The notes beneath the pieces are model-generated. The model was given only the letters and a program-made list of their open reading frames with translations, ran no database searches and was not told the DNA's origin. A stretch of DNA of 64,000 nt from a virus: positions 1-64,000 of the IMG/VR virus record IMGVR_UViG_3300028573_000014; one strand, 5' to 3'. A program made the position numbers and the translations under genes. Shown here piece after piece: positions 26,763 through 35,353 of the stretch; position 1 is the first letter of the stretch, and every line of letters starts with the position of its first letter.

Positions 26763-28132
26763 AAGAATATGTACTCCGCAGTGGGCCATGCAACATCAAT
26801 GGGCGGAGGAGGCGGAAACTGGACATTTCCATAAAGCACATCAGCGGGGATAATGCCCTGCGAGGCGTGCGGGATATCGATAAGTTCCGGTGCCCACTTG
26901 GGAACACCGTAGGTTGCGCCATGATAGGCCAGCGCTAGAGACATCACCATATCGTCATTCGAGTCACGGGGACCGGAATAACGGAATGCGCCAGATGGCA
27001 GTCGCTCCATCTGGAATGCATGGAGTTCGTCCAGAAGAAGCTGACCTATCGGCTGACCGTCAATGGCTTCACCCTTGTGAAGAACCTGTAGCTGACGATT
27101 GTCGAAGGCGGCAGCCAGTGCCTCAATGATGAGCGCCTTACTGCTACCACTGGTAGTGAAGGGCATAATGGGCAAGCCAGTGTCCATGAGACTTTCCATG
27201 AACGCCAGGTTGGTATTCTGCTCGACAATGATGCCTGCTGCGTGGAAAAGATTTGCCAGTGCAACAATGCGACCTTTTTGCAGCTTGTAGTCCACATGGT
27301 TGGCCCGGTCAATATAACAAACCGACATCAACGTTACGTCGATGACGGTGAACACGGAAAAGTCATTGGTCTTGGCAAGGTCAACGCCGATGACGTAGGT
27401 ATGACCGGCCTTTGGCTGAGCCTGAACAAAGCCCTGCGCCATCTCTTCCAGATTGCGGAACACAGATCCTGCATCCGAAATGAACTCGGCCAGGTATTCC
27501 TGCGAGAAAATGTTGACGGGCGTAGTTTTACGTGCATCTTCAATTTCACTTGCAGGCAGGAACGGATTGTCGGAAGAAGGCTTGTGCCAGCTCTCCCAGT
27601 CGGGAAAAGCGTCGTTTTTGCCCAGTCGATACAGATTCCAGAACCAGTTGTAACCCTTTGGCGTTGAGGCAAACAGGGCACGACCCTGCGTGGTCATGAG
27701 CATGGGTCGGATAACTTCTTGCCAGGTGTCACCAGAGGGAACAACCGCAGCCTCGTCAATGAGCACGAGATCGTATTCGCGTCCACGAGGACCATCTGGG
27801 TTGTCCAGTGACCACATTTCCACGACTGCACCGTTGATGGTCTCAATACGGTGTTCGTCTTCCTTCTTTTCCTTCGTGATGGGCGCAAGCATGTTCTTGA
27901 CAATGCGCCACATGTCTGCCAGCATCTTGTAGGTCGGGCACATGTAGGCAATGCGCTTGGCCTCGGACACTGCTCGAAGTATTTCAGCACGAAGGGTAAC
28001 GGTCTTGCCCCATCGTCGACCACAGTCCAGAACACGGAACCGGGCAGGCGACTCATAGACTTCTATCTGTCCAGGATGAAGGGCGAGACCCAGATAGACA
28101 TTAATCCTGTTGTCCATCGACCACCTGTGCAT
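26759..28132 (-). CDS. terL: Terminase large subunit
   Basis: 457 residues. ATPase part: Walker A GRRWGKT (38-44), Walker B LVLIDE (122-127, catalytic E127), coupling motif STP (156-158). Nuclease part with RNase H-like acidic residues D251 (VIGVDLAKTND), E304 (IIVEQN) and D393/D394 (SNDDMVMSLALA). All expected residues are present. It cuts and pumps DNA into the prohead through the portal encoded next to it. The start may be ATG 28132 or ATG 28117; AGGTGG precedes the latter only closely. Its gene overlaps that of the small subunit. Confidence 0.9.
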   Translation of the reverse strand: MHRWSMDNRINVYLGLALHPGQIEVYESPARFRVLDCGRRWGKTVTLRAEILRAVSEAKRIAYMCPTYKMLADMWRIVKNMLAPITKEKKEDEHRIETINGAVVEMWSLDNPDGPRGREYDLVLIDEAAVVPSGDTWQEVIRPMLMTTQGRALFASTPKGYNWFWNLYRLGKNDAFPDWESWHKPSSDNPFLPASEIEDARKTTPVNIFSQEYLAEFISDAGSVFRNLEEMAQGFVQAQPKAGHTYVIGVDLAKTNDFSVFTVIDVTLMSVCYIDRANHVDYKLQKGRIVALANLFHAAGIIVEQNTNLAFMESLMDTGLPIMPFTTSGSSKALIIEALAAAFDNRQLQVLHKGEAIDGQPIGQLLLDELHAFQMERLPSGAFRYSGPRDSNDDMVMSLALAYHGATYGVPKWAPELIDIPHASQGIIPADVLYGNVQFPPPPPIDVAWPTAEYIFL

Positions 28133-28598
28133 CTATGACTCTGGTGGTCTCTTCATCCTTCTTTTGCGGAGCGCCCAGAACGAAATTGATAACAATGTCG
28201 CCCCGTCCAGATTCCTGCTTCGGGCTGTACTTCTCTGGCCGGTTGCCTTTCAGGTGAATTTCAATCGCCTTGATTTTGGCTCCGGCAGGCGTATCCGGGG
28301 CAAGCGCCATGTCAACCAGCGCATCTTCGACATCATCTACAATGGACTCTTGAACATCATCCATAAGCTGGCGGAAGGCTGGATCAGTCTCACGCCAACG
28401 ATAGACCATAAACTTTTGTAGATCCGCTGCTTTACAGGCTTTACCGAGGTGCGCCCGAAACTCGGAATAGGTCCGCAGAAAGCGTTCTTTCTGGTCCTGA
28501 ATCTCAGCAAGCCGTTCTTCTTCCACATTGAATGCAGGAGAAAACGACTTGATATCTCGGTCTGGAGTTTGATCTAAGCGCTGCTGCCCGTCAGTCAC
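28101..28598 (-). CDS. terS: Terminase small subunit
   Basis: 165 residues from a GTG at 28598. Helical N-terminus with a helix-turn-helix-like stretch (HLGKACKAADLQKFMVYRWRETDPAF), then an oligomerisation helix (QESIVDDVEDALVDMAL) and a C-terminal tail that begins NRPEKYSPK, a motif frequent in phage small terminases, and ends in a charged peptide. It recognises the packaging site and overlaps terL by 32 bp. Confidence 0.8.
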   Translation of the reverse strand: MTDGQQRLDQTPDRDIKSFSPAFNVEEERLAEIQDQKERFLRTYSEFRAHLGKACKAADLQKFMVYRWRETDPAFRQLMDDVQESIVDDVEDALVDMALAPDTPAGAKIKAIEIHLKGNRPEKYSPKQESGRGDIVINFVLGAPQKKDEETTRVIDAQVVDGQQD

Positions 28599-28620
28599 AT
28601 GATTTAGCCCATAAACAAAG

Positions 28621-28650
28621 AAGCATCTAATGGCAACAGATTAGATGCTT
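28621..28650. terminator. Hairpin upstream of the terminase genes
   Basis: Perfect 11-bp arms AAGCATCTAAT (28621-28631) and ATTAGATGCTT (28640-28650) with an 8-nt loop. On the minus strand it is followed by CTTTGTTT, so it can end transcripts coming from the accessory genes or act as a processing site before the packaging genes. No promoter fits in the 20 bp between it and terS, so some read-through must occur. Confidence 0.55.
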
Positions 28651-28694
28651 TTGAGGCTATAGACAATTAAGTAGTCTGGGGTAATAAAACTATC

Positions 28695-29048
28695 CTACGA
28701 GGTGTGTATTACCTCAGAAAATCTACTCTCTCTTATGACGGGATGGCTATATTGAGAATTGACCAGAAAGAATTCACCGTTCTTTTTAACGGCACGGCAT
28801 TCCCAGGGACGGGTCAGTTGCATTGCATAGTTGAACGCATTGCCCGTCGAGATGCCCATGATTTTCCCGATCTTCTCGTAGGTCGGTGTATTGCCACCGT
28901 GATCTGCGGCATAGAAAGCAATAATGAGTTCGACCCGATCTCGCTGCAATAAATCCTTGTTTGCAATGAGTTCAATGAGTTCATCGGGCGGGATCCACTC
29001 GTCCAGGTCAGGCTGGAAGGGTTTGCGTTCTGTAGATTTATTTGACAT
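28695..29048 (-). CDS. LexA-like winged helix DNA-binding protein (copy 1)
   Basis: 117 residues. Residues 40-85 match the LexA N-terminal winged helix: RVELIIAFYAADHGGNTPT, then a turn and a recognition helix IGKIMGISTGNAFNYAMQL. No LexA peptidase domain follows, so it is a stand-alone binding protein. It is the last gene before the terminase block and overlaps the next copy, suggesting a late-gene regulator. Confidence 0.65.
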   Translation of the reverse strand: MSNKSTERKPFQPDLDEWIPPDELIELIANKDLLQRDRVELIIAFYAADHGGNTPTYEKIGKIMGISTGNAFNYAMQLTRPWECRAVKKNGEFFLVNSQYSHPVIRESRFSEVIHTS

Positions 29049-29277
29049 CGGTCAATGCCTTTAATCGCTCAGATATATCCCACGAGGACTCACTTAGCCA
29101 GTACTTCTTGTCTTTGCAGGATACTTTTCCATATGATACCAGTTCCCTGACATACATGTGGGCGTTCCCTGCGCTTGTGGCAGCCCCTTCCGCTATTTCG
29201 CGCATCGTGGGAAACTGTCCACCATGAGAAAGTCCATAGGTTGCAATAAAGAGTTCTATTTGATCGCGTTTTACCAT
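29038..29277 (-). CDS. LexA-like winged helix DNA-binding protein (copy 2)
   Basis: 79 residues; the same winged helix as its neighbour with clear similarity: RDQIELFIATYGLSHGGQFPT followed by a helix ending SAGNAHMYVREL. The wing is KVSCKDKKYWL. The two genes look like a tandem duplication whose members have since diverged. It lies between the first copy and the proteasome-like gene with short overlaps. Confidence 0.65.
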   Translation of the reverse strand: MVKRDQIELFIATYGLSHGGQFPTMREIAEGAATSAGNAHMYVRELVSYGKVSCKDKKYWLSESSWDISERLKALTDVK

Positions 29278-29813
29278 GATTTTGACTTTACCATAAAAGG
29301 TCCACGGACGTTAGGACTAAAGCGTGCAGCAACAGTCAGCGCCAGTTCGATCCGATGATCAACATCCCTCATTTTCTCAGTAGACCCAAGCGATCCGAGT
29401 GCATAATCTTCGCCAGATCCACAGGCAGCATAGTTCTCTGCGTAATGATTGACCTGAAAATCACTACAGACGCAGTAGATAGTTCCATGATAGCCTACCA
29501 GAAATTCTCCGCTGCTTTCCAGATTGTTTTCGATCTTGGAGATACCATGTTCTTTGAACAAACTGCGAACGTTTTCTGCAAAAACTTTGACCATGTAGGC
29601 ATCGTCAGAAACACCGTCTTTCTGCCTGGGAACAGTCAGATGATGCTGCAAGATTTGCCCCATCCTGAATGACCAGGTATAGCCAATGAGGAAGTCTCCG
29701 ACCTCGAAAACCTTTGGCAGCAGGCTGGTTCGCATTGTATTGCCTACGCTGGATGAACTATCAGCGCCTATGTATACCGTGTCGTTTTTAGCGATGCCAA
29801 CAATGCAGGTCAT
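29271..29813 (-). CDS. Proteasome-like Ntn hydrolase
   Basis: 180 residues beginning MTCIVGIAKNDTVYIGADSS. If the first Met is removed, Thr1, Asp17 and Lys33 (in LLPKVF) fall exactly where the catalytic residues of proteasome beta subunits and HslV lie, without a propeptide. Later parts (SSGEFLVGYHGTIYCV, AACGSGEDYALGSL) also match the fold, the latter like the Gly-rich SGS loop. It would form a threonine protease, probably oligomeric. No partner ATPase is seen in the window. AAAGGA precedes the ATG. Single phage copies of this family are known but their targets are mostly unknown. Confidence 0.75.
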   Translation of the reverse strand: MTCIVGIAKNDTVYIGADSSSSVGNTMRTSLLPKVFEVGDFLIGYTWSFRMGQILQHHLTVPRQKDGVSDDAYMVKVFAENVRSLFKEHGISKIENNLESSGEFLVGYHGTIYCVCSDFQVNHYAENYAACGSGEDYALGSLGSTEKMRDVDHRIELALTVAARFSPNVRGPFMVKSKSW

Positions 29814-30217
29814 TTGTATCCTTTGCTACTATCGTTTATGCTGCTAATTTCACTGGATATTGTGGCAATATAGGCGCGGCCATCCTTAAATTTCACAATT
29901 ACTTTTGTGCCCGGATATTTACCAGCCGCAACCCCCAATGGATCGTCAATGGAAATAGAGATAAAGGAGCCTTTTCGCATAAACCGTACAAAGGTTTTCC
30001 CTTCGGAATCTGGGTCGTAAATATAGCCTTCCGCAGTCCCTAATATGCCAACCTCACCTTCCTCAGTGTCTGGCGTATCGGATGGCGGACTCCACCAGGG
30101 CAAATAGAGATCAGGCCACATTTCGCGCTGATCGAAGTACCGATCCCGCTTCGACTGCCACTTGTGCTGCCGTGCATCTCGCCCCAGTCGGCGGATGGCT
30201 TCCAGTAAGGTTGTCAT
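29810..30217 (-). CDS. Protein of unknown function next to the split terminase
   Basis: 135 residues. Basic helical start (RRLGRDARQHKWQSKRDRYF), a Trp/Pro segment (LYLPWWSPPSD), then a beta-rich half (KTFVRFMRKGSFISISIDD, TKVIVKFKDGRAYIATI). ATGA overlap with the upstream ATPase-like gene. Not recognised. Confidence 0.55.
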   Translation of the reverse strand: MTTLLEAIRRLGRDARQHKWQSKRDRYFDQREMWPDLYLPWWSPPSDTPDTEEGEVGILGTAEGYIYDPDSEGKTFVRFMRKGSFISISIDDPLGVAAGKYPGTKVIVKFKDGRAYIATISSEISSINDSSKGYK

Positions 30218-30822
30218 GATATCCTGTAAGGACTTTCCATGACAGGCGGATCATCCCCGGTAAGTTCAACAAACTCTCCGAGCATATCCGCGCGAAACCC
30301 GACCTCGGAGGAGGACTCCACCACACTGCGAAGATCCTCGGCATTAAGGAACGGGTTGGTTTTGATGGGGAACATGAAGAACGCTGCATCGAGAAAGTGC
30401 TTCTTGCTCTGGGCGAACTTCTTCAACTCGATAAACAGGTCGGTCTGGTGCTTATGGCTTGGAACAGGCGTACCGACTGCCAGCAGTTTCCCGTCTGGGA
30501 TTAAGCACGGCAAAAGTTCATCGAGCAAATAAGGAGTCATGGTCGCAGGCTCATTGATGATGACGAGATCGAACTGATGTCCCCTGTATTTATCCTCGTT
30601 TTTCTCCATGTAGACAATTTTTCTGCCGCTGCTTACCACCATTGTTGTTTTGAAGAATTTGTTCATCCCGTGATTTGGACCAACAAAGAGGATTTCACGA
30701 GCATCGGATATCTCTATGCAAAATCTGCATAGTGCATCTTTGCCCCAGCGCCGACTGGTAGACACAACACGGTAGCGATCTCTGGAGTCCAGGACTAATT
30801 GCTGTCCAGTATGCGGGATCAT
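30214..30822 (-). CDS. Terminase-like ATPase domain, stand-alone and altered
   Basis: 202 residues that align along their whole length with the ATPase half of the full terminase at 26759-28132: HTGQQLVLDSRDRYRVV with HPGQIEVYESPARFRVL, SRRWGKD (23-29) with GRRWGKT, DLVIINE (85-91) with DLVLIDE, and TNPFLNAEDLRSV with DNPFLPASEIEDA. The Walker A Thr is Asp and the Walker B Asp is Asn, while the Lys and the catalytic Glu remain, so ATP binding is probably weak. It ends where the ATPase domain ends; a matching nuclease domain is encoded separately at 37344-37892. Confidence 0.8.
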   Translation of the reverse strand: MIPHTGQQLVLDSRDRYRVVSTSRRWGKDALCRFCIEISDAREILFVGPNHGMNKFFKTTMVVSSGRKIVYMEKNEDKYRGHQFDLVIINEPATMTPYLLDELLPCLIPDGKLLAVGTPVPSHKHQTDLFIELKKFAQSKKHFLDAAFFMFPIKTNPFLNAEDLRSVVESSSEVGFRADMLGEFVELTGDDPPVMESPYRIS

Positions 30823-31085
30823 TCTGTTGCCGCCTTGATCTCCTGATCGATCTGATCTGCCAGTGAACGCAATTCATTGGCGCGACTTTTGACCTGCATC
30901 CACGAAGCAATGGAATTAAGCAATGGTTCGTAATTGAAGTCGGGCAAAATCGCTGGTCCGTTAGGCAAAAAACGGGGAAGTGAATTCCCGCTGGCAACAT
31001 CATTTAGTAGATGGAAAGCCCGAATTTCCTCCTCGGTGCAGGTTACAATAATCTCACCCTGAGACGTATAGCCAATTTGTTTCAT
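30819..31085 (-). CDS. Small protein with C-terminal coiled coil
   Basis: 88 residues; N-terminal strands (GYTSQGEIIVTCTEEEIRAF) and a C-terminal helix rich in charged residues (RANELRSLADQIDQEIKAA). ATGA overlaps on both sides tie it to the aminotransferase and the ATPase-like gene. Not recognised. Confidence 0.55.
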   Translation of the reverse strand: MKQIGYTSQGEIIVTCTEEEIRAFHLLNDVASGNSLPRFLPNGPAILPDFNYEPLLNSIASWMQVKSRANELRSLADQIDQEIKAATE

Positions 31086-32209
31086 TTCGTTTTCACTCCT
31101 TCAATAGCCTTCCGTAGTTCTTCAGCAACTCTGCCCACCTCTACCGATCTCATCTTCAAGTGCATGGGGAGCGACAATAGACGGTTACTGGCCTCGGTTG
31201 CTCTGGGCAAGTATCCGTGATACATCGGATACTGCGTGTTATCGACATAATGTACACCCGTTCCAATGCCAGCCAACTTCAGCGCATTGACCACTTCATT
31301 GCGGTTATCTACCAGTACCTGATACAGATGGCGAGACGGGACGCAATCTGGGGACATGGGCACGGTCTCGCAGACACCTGCTAACAGCTTGTCATACAGG
31401 GCTGCGATGCTCCGTCGATGCTGATTGTCATCGTCCAGATATTGCAGGGCAACCAGTCCCATTGCTGCCATGATACTGTTGCCGTTGTATTTCCAGCCAA
31501 CATTCTCCACGTCATATTCCCATGAGTATCCGGTGCCGGAAGACCTTGCATAGGTATCCTTGTCGATGCCCATCCAGGACAATTTGCGCGACTGAGCATC
31601 CATTTCAGGATCTGCCCAACAGATCATGCCAGAATCGCCCGTCGGTAGATTTTTCACTGCCTGAAAGCTGAACACGGAAACATCAGCGGTTGCACCAACA
31701 TGATCGCCATCTAGCCAGCGCGTTCCTGCCATGTGAGCAGCGTCCAGAATGAGCTTTAACCCATGAGATTGGCATATCTCCCAGATTTTGGCGTACTGTC
31801 CTACATTGCCTCCAAGTCCTACGAAAACTACGGCTCTGGTGCGCGGGGTGATTTGCTCCTCTACACTGTCGGGGTCCAGACACATGTACTGGTCAACATC
31901 TGCGAATACAGGTGTTAATCGTTCATACAAAATAGGATGATTCGTGCTGACGAAGGTGATCGGCGTGGTGATCACTTCATCACCATCGGACCATCCATAA
32001 CTGAGTTCGTGCATTGCCAAATGAAGTCCTGCTGTCGCACTATTCAAGAAGCACGCATTTGGCAGTCCAGTGTATTTCTTCCACGCTTCTTCAAACTCAA
32101 CAGTCTTGTAACCGATGCCCGTCCAGCCCTTTTCGAGACACTGGCGAATCTCGGCAAGCACTTCTTCGGTGCGAAAGACGGGGGTGAAAAGTTGGATGGA
32201 ATCGCTCAT
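31082..32209 (-). CDS. DegT/DnrJ/EryC1/StrS-type sugar aminotransferase
   Basis: 375 residues of the PLP-dependent sensory aminotransferase fold. SATAGLHLAM (57-66) is the cofactor phosphate loop, ILDAAHMAG (154-162) holds the Asp that binds the PLP ring, and SFQAVKNLPTGDSG (181-194) carries the Schiff-base Lys186. These enzymes put an amino group on a nucleotide-linked keto sugar. The glycosyltransferases downstream in the same operon suggest that the phage makes or alters an amino sugar. Nothing shows the acceptor. Confidence 0.8.
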   Translation of the reverse strand: MSDSIQLFTPVFRTEEVLAEIRQCLEKGWTGIGYKTVEFEEAWKKYTGLPNACFLNSATAGLHLAMHELSYGWSDGDEVITTPITFVSTNHPILYERLTPVFADVDQYMCLDPDSVEEQITPRTRAVVFVGLGGNVGQYAKIWEICQSHGLKLILDAAHMAGTRWLDGDHVGATADVSVFSFQAVKNLPTGDSGMICWADPEMDAQSRKLSWMGIDKDTYARSSGTGYSWEYDVENVGWKYNGNSIMAAMGLVALQYLDDDNQHRRSIAALYDKLLAGVCETVPMSPDCVPSRHLYQVLVDNRNEVVNALKLAGIGTGVHYVDNTQYPMYHGYLPRATEASNRLLSLPMHLKMRSVEVGRVAEELRKAIEGVKTK

Positions 32210-32463
32210 TTGATCACCTGCGAATTACCACTGCCACCAACAATATTCTGTGTCGTACTGATCGGCGGACCATCGTAGCAGTCAATGATGGTCGATTGTC
32301 GTCCTGTACCATGCCAGAACGCCCACTTAATGAAGTGTCGATGTTCCATCCAGAACTCGATCAATTCTTCAGCAGCCTCTTTGCCATCGTTGCCATGCGG
32401 ATACATTTCACTGGCGTTATCGACCAGTTCCTGAAATTTTTTGCGAAGTTGTGCAGGAGTCAT
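32206..32463 (-). CDS. Small protein of unknown function
   Basis: 85 residues, acidic helical first half (LRKKFQELVDNASEMY, EAAEELIEFWMEHRHF), polar C-terminus. ATGA overlap with the aminotransferase. Not recognised. Confidence 0.5.
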   Translation of the reverse strand: MTPAQLRKKFQELVDNASEMYPHGNDGKEAAEELIEFWMEHRHFIKWAFWHGTGRQSTIIDCYDGPPISTTQNIVGGSGNSQVIK

Positions 32464-32594
32464 TTCGTTGTTTTTCCTCTCATTTTGCGGTAAAATACGA
32501 ATTACTGTGGTCTAGGGTAGCTCCCGAAAAGGTGGTTTCGTCACCGCCCTGACCCATATACATCTTGACGAACTAGCACAAGACGAGGTGCTAA

Positions 32595-33386
32595 GTGATC
32601 TACCAGCCGTCTCCAATTGGTCGGATATGCAAAAAGTGCAACGAATGGAAACCGCGAGCAAGGCTCGTAAAGGAAAAACGCTGTCTCTGGGGCGTACATG
32701 CCCTTTGCCTTGACTGTGTTGCTGCGAGAATAAGAGAAGACAGACAGAAAAATCCTCTCAAATACCGTATTTATGAGCGGAAATTTAGAAAAGAACATCC
32801 AGATCGGTATCGCACATATCAAAGAAGCCATAACGAACAGAGAAACGCAGGAAACCGTCGCCGCCGCGCTCTCAATCCACAACATGCTAGAGACTATCAC
32901 AATAGATGGCGAAAGAAGAATCGTGAACTTGTCAGACGGTATGAACAAGCGACTAATAGCCGTCATCCTGATCGCGTAAAGCAAAAATCGCAGGTGAGAA
33001 GATCCCGAAAGCATAACCTTCCCTCCGAATTCACTGAAAAACATTGGTTGGAATGTCTTCAATACTTCAACAATAGATGCGCATACTGCGGTAGACCACA
33101 AGGACTGTGGCATTCTCTTTCGCAAGATCACTTTATCCCAGTTAAAAAAGAGGGCGGTTATATTCCAGGCAACATCGTACCAGCATGTCATGGTATAGAT
33201 GGTTGCAATGAGAGCAAACACGACAAGGATGCCGTTGATTGGCTGACTGCAAAGTACGGAAAGCGAACAAGCAAATTGATCTTGCAAAGAATATTTGCCT
33301 ATTTTCAATGGGTCGAGCATTCTAGCGCGTTACCCTCAACTGAAAATCCCGCGCAGGTTCATGCCACACACCAGGGACAATCGTAA
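32595..33386 (+). CDS. HNH homing endonuclease
   Basis: 263 residues from GTG 32595 with GAGGTG upstream, on the strand opposite to the surrounding genes. A zinc ribbon (CKKCNEWKP ... LCLDC, residues 12-40) comes first, then a very basic linker rich in Arg, Tyr and His, then the HNH domain: CAYCGR, LSQDHFIPVKKEGG, NIVPACHGIDGCNESKHDKD. Zinc-ribbon plus HNH is typical of free-standing phage homing endonucleases. Its 3' end overlaps the methyltransferase gene on the other strand by 65 bp. A recent insertion is likely. Confidence 0.8.
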   Translation: MIYQPSPIGRICKKCNEWKPRARLVKEKRCLWGVHALCLDCVAARIREDRQKNPLKYRIYERKFRKEHPDRYRTYQRSHNEQRNAGNRRRRALNPQHARDYHNRWRKKNRELVRRYEQATNSRHPDRVKQKSQVRRSRKHNLPSEFTEKHWLECLQYFNNRCAYCGRPQGLWHSLSQDHFIPVKKEGGYIPGNIVPACHGIDGCNESKHDKDAVDWLTAKYGKRTSKLILQRIFAYFQWVEHSSALPSTENPAQVHATHQGQS

Positions 33387-33840
33387 TGTTTTCACGATTG
33401 AACCCGGCATCCACTACCATATCTGACAGTGACTGCGGCGTATAACCCCAGCGGTGTCCCATTAACGGTTCATCGGGCGAACTATTTCCGAAGACTCCCC
33501 ACCATCCGAACTGCTCAACCGATCTGCCATCTGGTGGTTGAATAACACCTGCGATCACTTTGCAGCAGTATGCCAGATCGGGCTGCTCAAGGATCAGAAG
33601 ACCTTCAGGCAGCAAAACATCATAGCATTGCTTGAGCACAATCAAAGCGTCCTGTTTGAAGAAATGCTCGATAATGTGCGATGCTACGACTTCTGTGAAT
33701 TTTTGTGACATCACTTCGTCGGGTAACGGCGGTAGCATAGCGCAAATATCAGGTTCGTTGGCAGGATTCCCATCAATGGTTACATATTCCTGCCAATGCC
33801 ATTCTCCGCTGCCTATGAGCAACTTCGTCTTATTTATCAC
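33322..33840 (-). CDS. SAM-dependent methyltransferase-like protein
   Basis: 172 residues from GTG 33840, which has AAGGA 5 bp upstream. The second half of a class I methyltransferase fold is clear (FTEVVASHIIEHFFKQD, LKQCYDVLLPEGLLILEQPD), but the N-terminal SAM loop is short (LLIGSGEWHW ... TIDGNP). The pattern is that of enzymes in sugar and polysaccharide clusters. It lies among glycosyltransferase genes. Confidence 0.6.
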   Translation of the reverse strand: MINKTKLLIGSGEWHWQEYVTIDGNPANEPDICAMLPPLPDEVMSQKFTEVVASHIIEHFFKQDALIVLKQCYDVLLPEGLLILEQPDLAYCCKVIAGVIQPPDGRSVEQFGWWGVFGNSSPDEPLMGHRWGYTPQSLSDMVVDAGFNRENITIVPGVWHEPARDFQLRVTR

Positions 33841-34084
33841 GGTCTTCCTTTCCCTTCACTAATTCTTTCCAGATTACAGGTTGTGCTGTCAAATCTTCAC
33901 AGATATAAAAATGTCCGCTGCCGTCCTGCACCATCACCCTGTTACTGGGAGGTGATATCTTGAAAATAGCCAACTCTGCAAACGATGGCATTGTCATCGG
34001 CAAGATAATCGTTCTCAGTGGCTGATATATCATGCAGCCCCACCGATAGTCTCCTGCGACATAGTATGGTTTCATTGATCTCAT
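33830..34084 (-). CDS. Small protein of unknown function in glycosylation island
   Basis: 84 residues from ATG 34084 (ATGA overlap with the glycosyltransferase). Beta-rich (NRVMVQDGSGHFYICEDL). Not recognised. Confidence 0.5.
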   Translation of the reverse strand: MRSMKPYYVAGDYRWGCMIYQPLRTIILPMTMPSFAELAIFKISPPSNRVMVQDGSGHFYICEDLTAQPVIWKELVKGKEDRDK

Positions 34085-34980
34085 GGCTTGAAACCCGCAA
34101 GCACCTTTATCCACTTGAGCGCCACCTTGTCCGCTGTGAATTGCTGTGCAGCGACCCATCCCAACTCAGCATCCGACTCGCGCAGGGTTTTGTCGTTTGC
34201 GCTGGACAGAGCTGCGCACCATTGCTCAGTAGTCTCTGCCATCCAGAACAATCCTATCTCCTGATAAGAAGGGATAGGCGTTCCTACCACTGGTAGACCG
34301 AGGCCATAGGCTTTCAGCAGTCGGTTGGCACTCTTGGTCATCACCCAGTTGACCGACCATTGGGGACTGCCAAACACGAACGGGAAGATCGCCATATCAT
34401 GCTCGACCATCAATTGGTCTACTGTATCAGCGGACCACTGCTGCGCATTCCAGCCTTCTTTAGGCAGTTGATCCGTCTGCTCGGAGAAATGCGGATTGTT
34501 GAGATCCGTAATAATGGTCAGATTAATGCCCAGTGTACGGCAAGCACGGGCTGCATAGCATAGATGATACATGTTCTGAGTATTGCCGACCCAGACAGCG
34601 CTATTCAAGTTGTCTGCGTGTACTTTCTTGCGAGGGCTGGTCGGCTCAGTATCCAGACAATCTGGAATAACGATTGCCCCAGGGAAATGAGCGAGCTTGG
34701 ACTCAGTGTCCACTGTGATCTGATCCACCTCGGCAGGGATAGGCGTGGAAATAAGATCGTCAATGTCGAAAATGATACGCTTCCCCGCAGCCTTGAACAT
34801 CTTCATTGAGCCATCCTGCGGCCAGACCTTCTGATACACCACAACGTCACAATCCGATGAATTGTAACTGTTGAAGGTAACGGTATGCCCCATCGCTCGG
34901 AGCGCTGTAGCGACCTTCCAGACACGGAGTCGACTACTGGCAAAGTCTGTGCTGCCTGCGGGGAAATAGTTAATGCGCAT
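34081..34980 (-). CDS. Glycosyltransferase, GT-B fold
   Basis: 299 residues. The N-terminal domain begins MRINYFPAGSTDFASSRLRVW and contains KRIIFDIDDLIS, a motif common in family 4-like glycosyltransferases that act on cell-surface polysaccharides. The C-terminal domain ends in the nucleotide-sugar-binding pattern MTKSANRLLKAYGLGLPVVG. The donor and acceptor are unknown. Part of the island that includes the aminotransferase. Confidence 0.75.
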   Translation of the reverse strand: MRINYFPAGSTDFASSRLRVWKVATALRAMGHTVTFNSYNSSDCDVVVYQKVWPQDGSMKMFKAAGKRIIFDIDDLISTPIPAEVDQITVDTESKLAHFPGAIVIPDCLDTEPTSPRKKVHADNLNSAVWVGNTQNMYHLCYAARACRTLGINLTIITDLNNPHFSEQTDQLPKEGWNAQQWSADTVDQLMVEHDMAIFPFVFGSPQWSVNWVMTKSANRLLKAYGLGLPVVGTPIPSYQEIGLFWMAETTEQWCAALSSANDKTLRESDAELGWVAAQQFTADKVALKWIKVLAGFKP

Positions 34981-35353
34981 TGTTGTCTCTCAATTCACTG
35001 AACAACTGGTCAATGGCACCAGCTTCGATATAAACGCTAGCTTTTACTGACTCTGCCATTCTCCGATAAGCATCCTCGTAAGTATCTGCCCACATACAAT
35101 CAATGAAGTCTGGCTGCTTACCTTCCTTCCAGATGTCCCATGCGATGCGACGTTCAATGCCCGATTCTGCTATCTCTAGCGGAGGTGCTGTATATGTATG
35201 CAATGTCCACCAGTTAACTTCAAGCGGTTTAATTTGCGCCACATTGTAAGGGAAAGCGATGCCGCGATAATCGAAGTCGCCGCGGTTGGTTCCCACATGG
35301 AATGTCCACTGCTTTGAAATAAGAAGGATGGCAGGAGCCAGTTTGATCTTCAT
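34970..35353 (-). CDS. Protein of unknown function
   Basis: 127 residues, aromatic-rich beta N-terminus (QWTFHVGTNRGDFDYRG, VNWWTLHTYTAPPL) and an Ala/Glu helix at the end. Overlaps the glycosyltransferase start by 11 bp. Not recognised. Confidence 0.5.
   Translation of the reverse strand: MKIKLAPAILLISKQWTFHVGTNRGDFDYRGIAFPYNVAQIKPLEVNWWTLHTYTAPPLEIAESGIERRIAWDIWKEGKQPDFIDCMWADTYEDAYRRMAESVKASVYIEAGAIDQLFSELRDNNAH

Noticed and set aside
32541-33320. 259-codon minus-strand frame rich in hydrophobic residues
   Set aside because: It is on the strand of the operon, but it overlaps the HNH gene, which has intact zinc and HNH motifs and a ribosome site; this frame has neither support.
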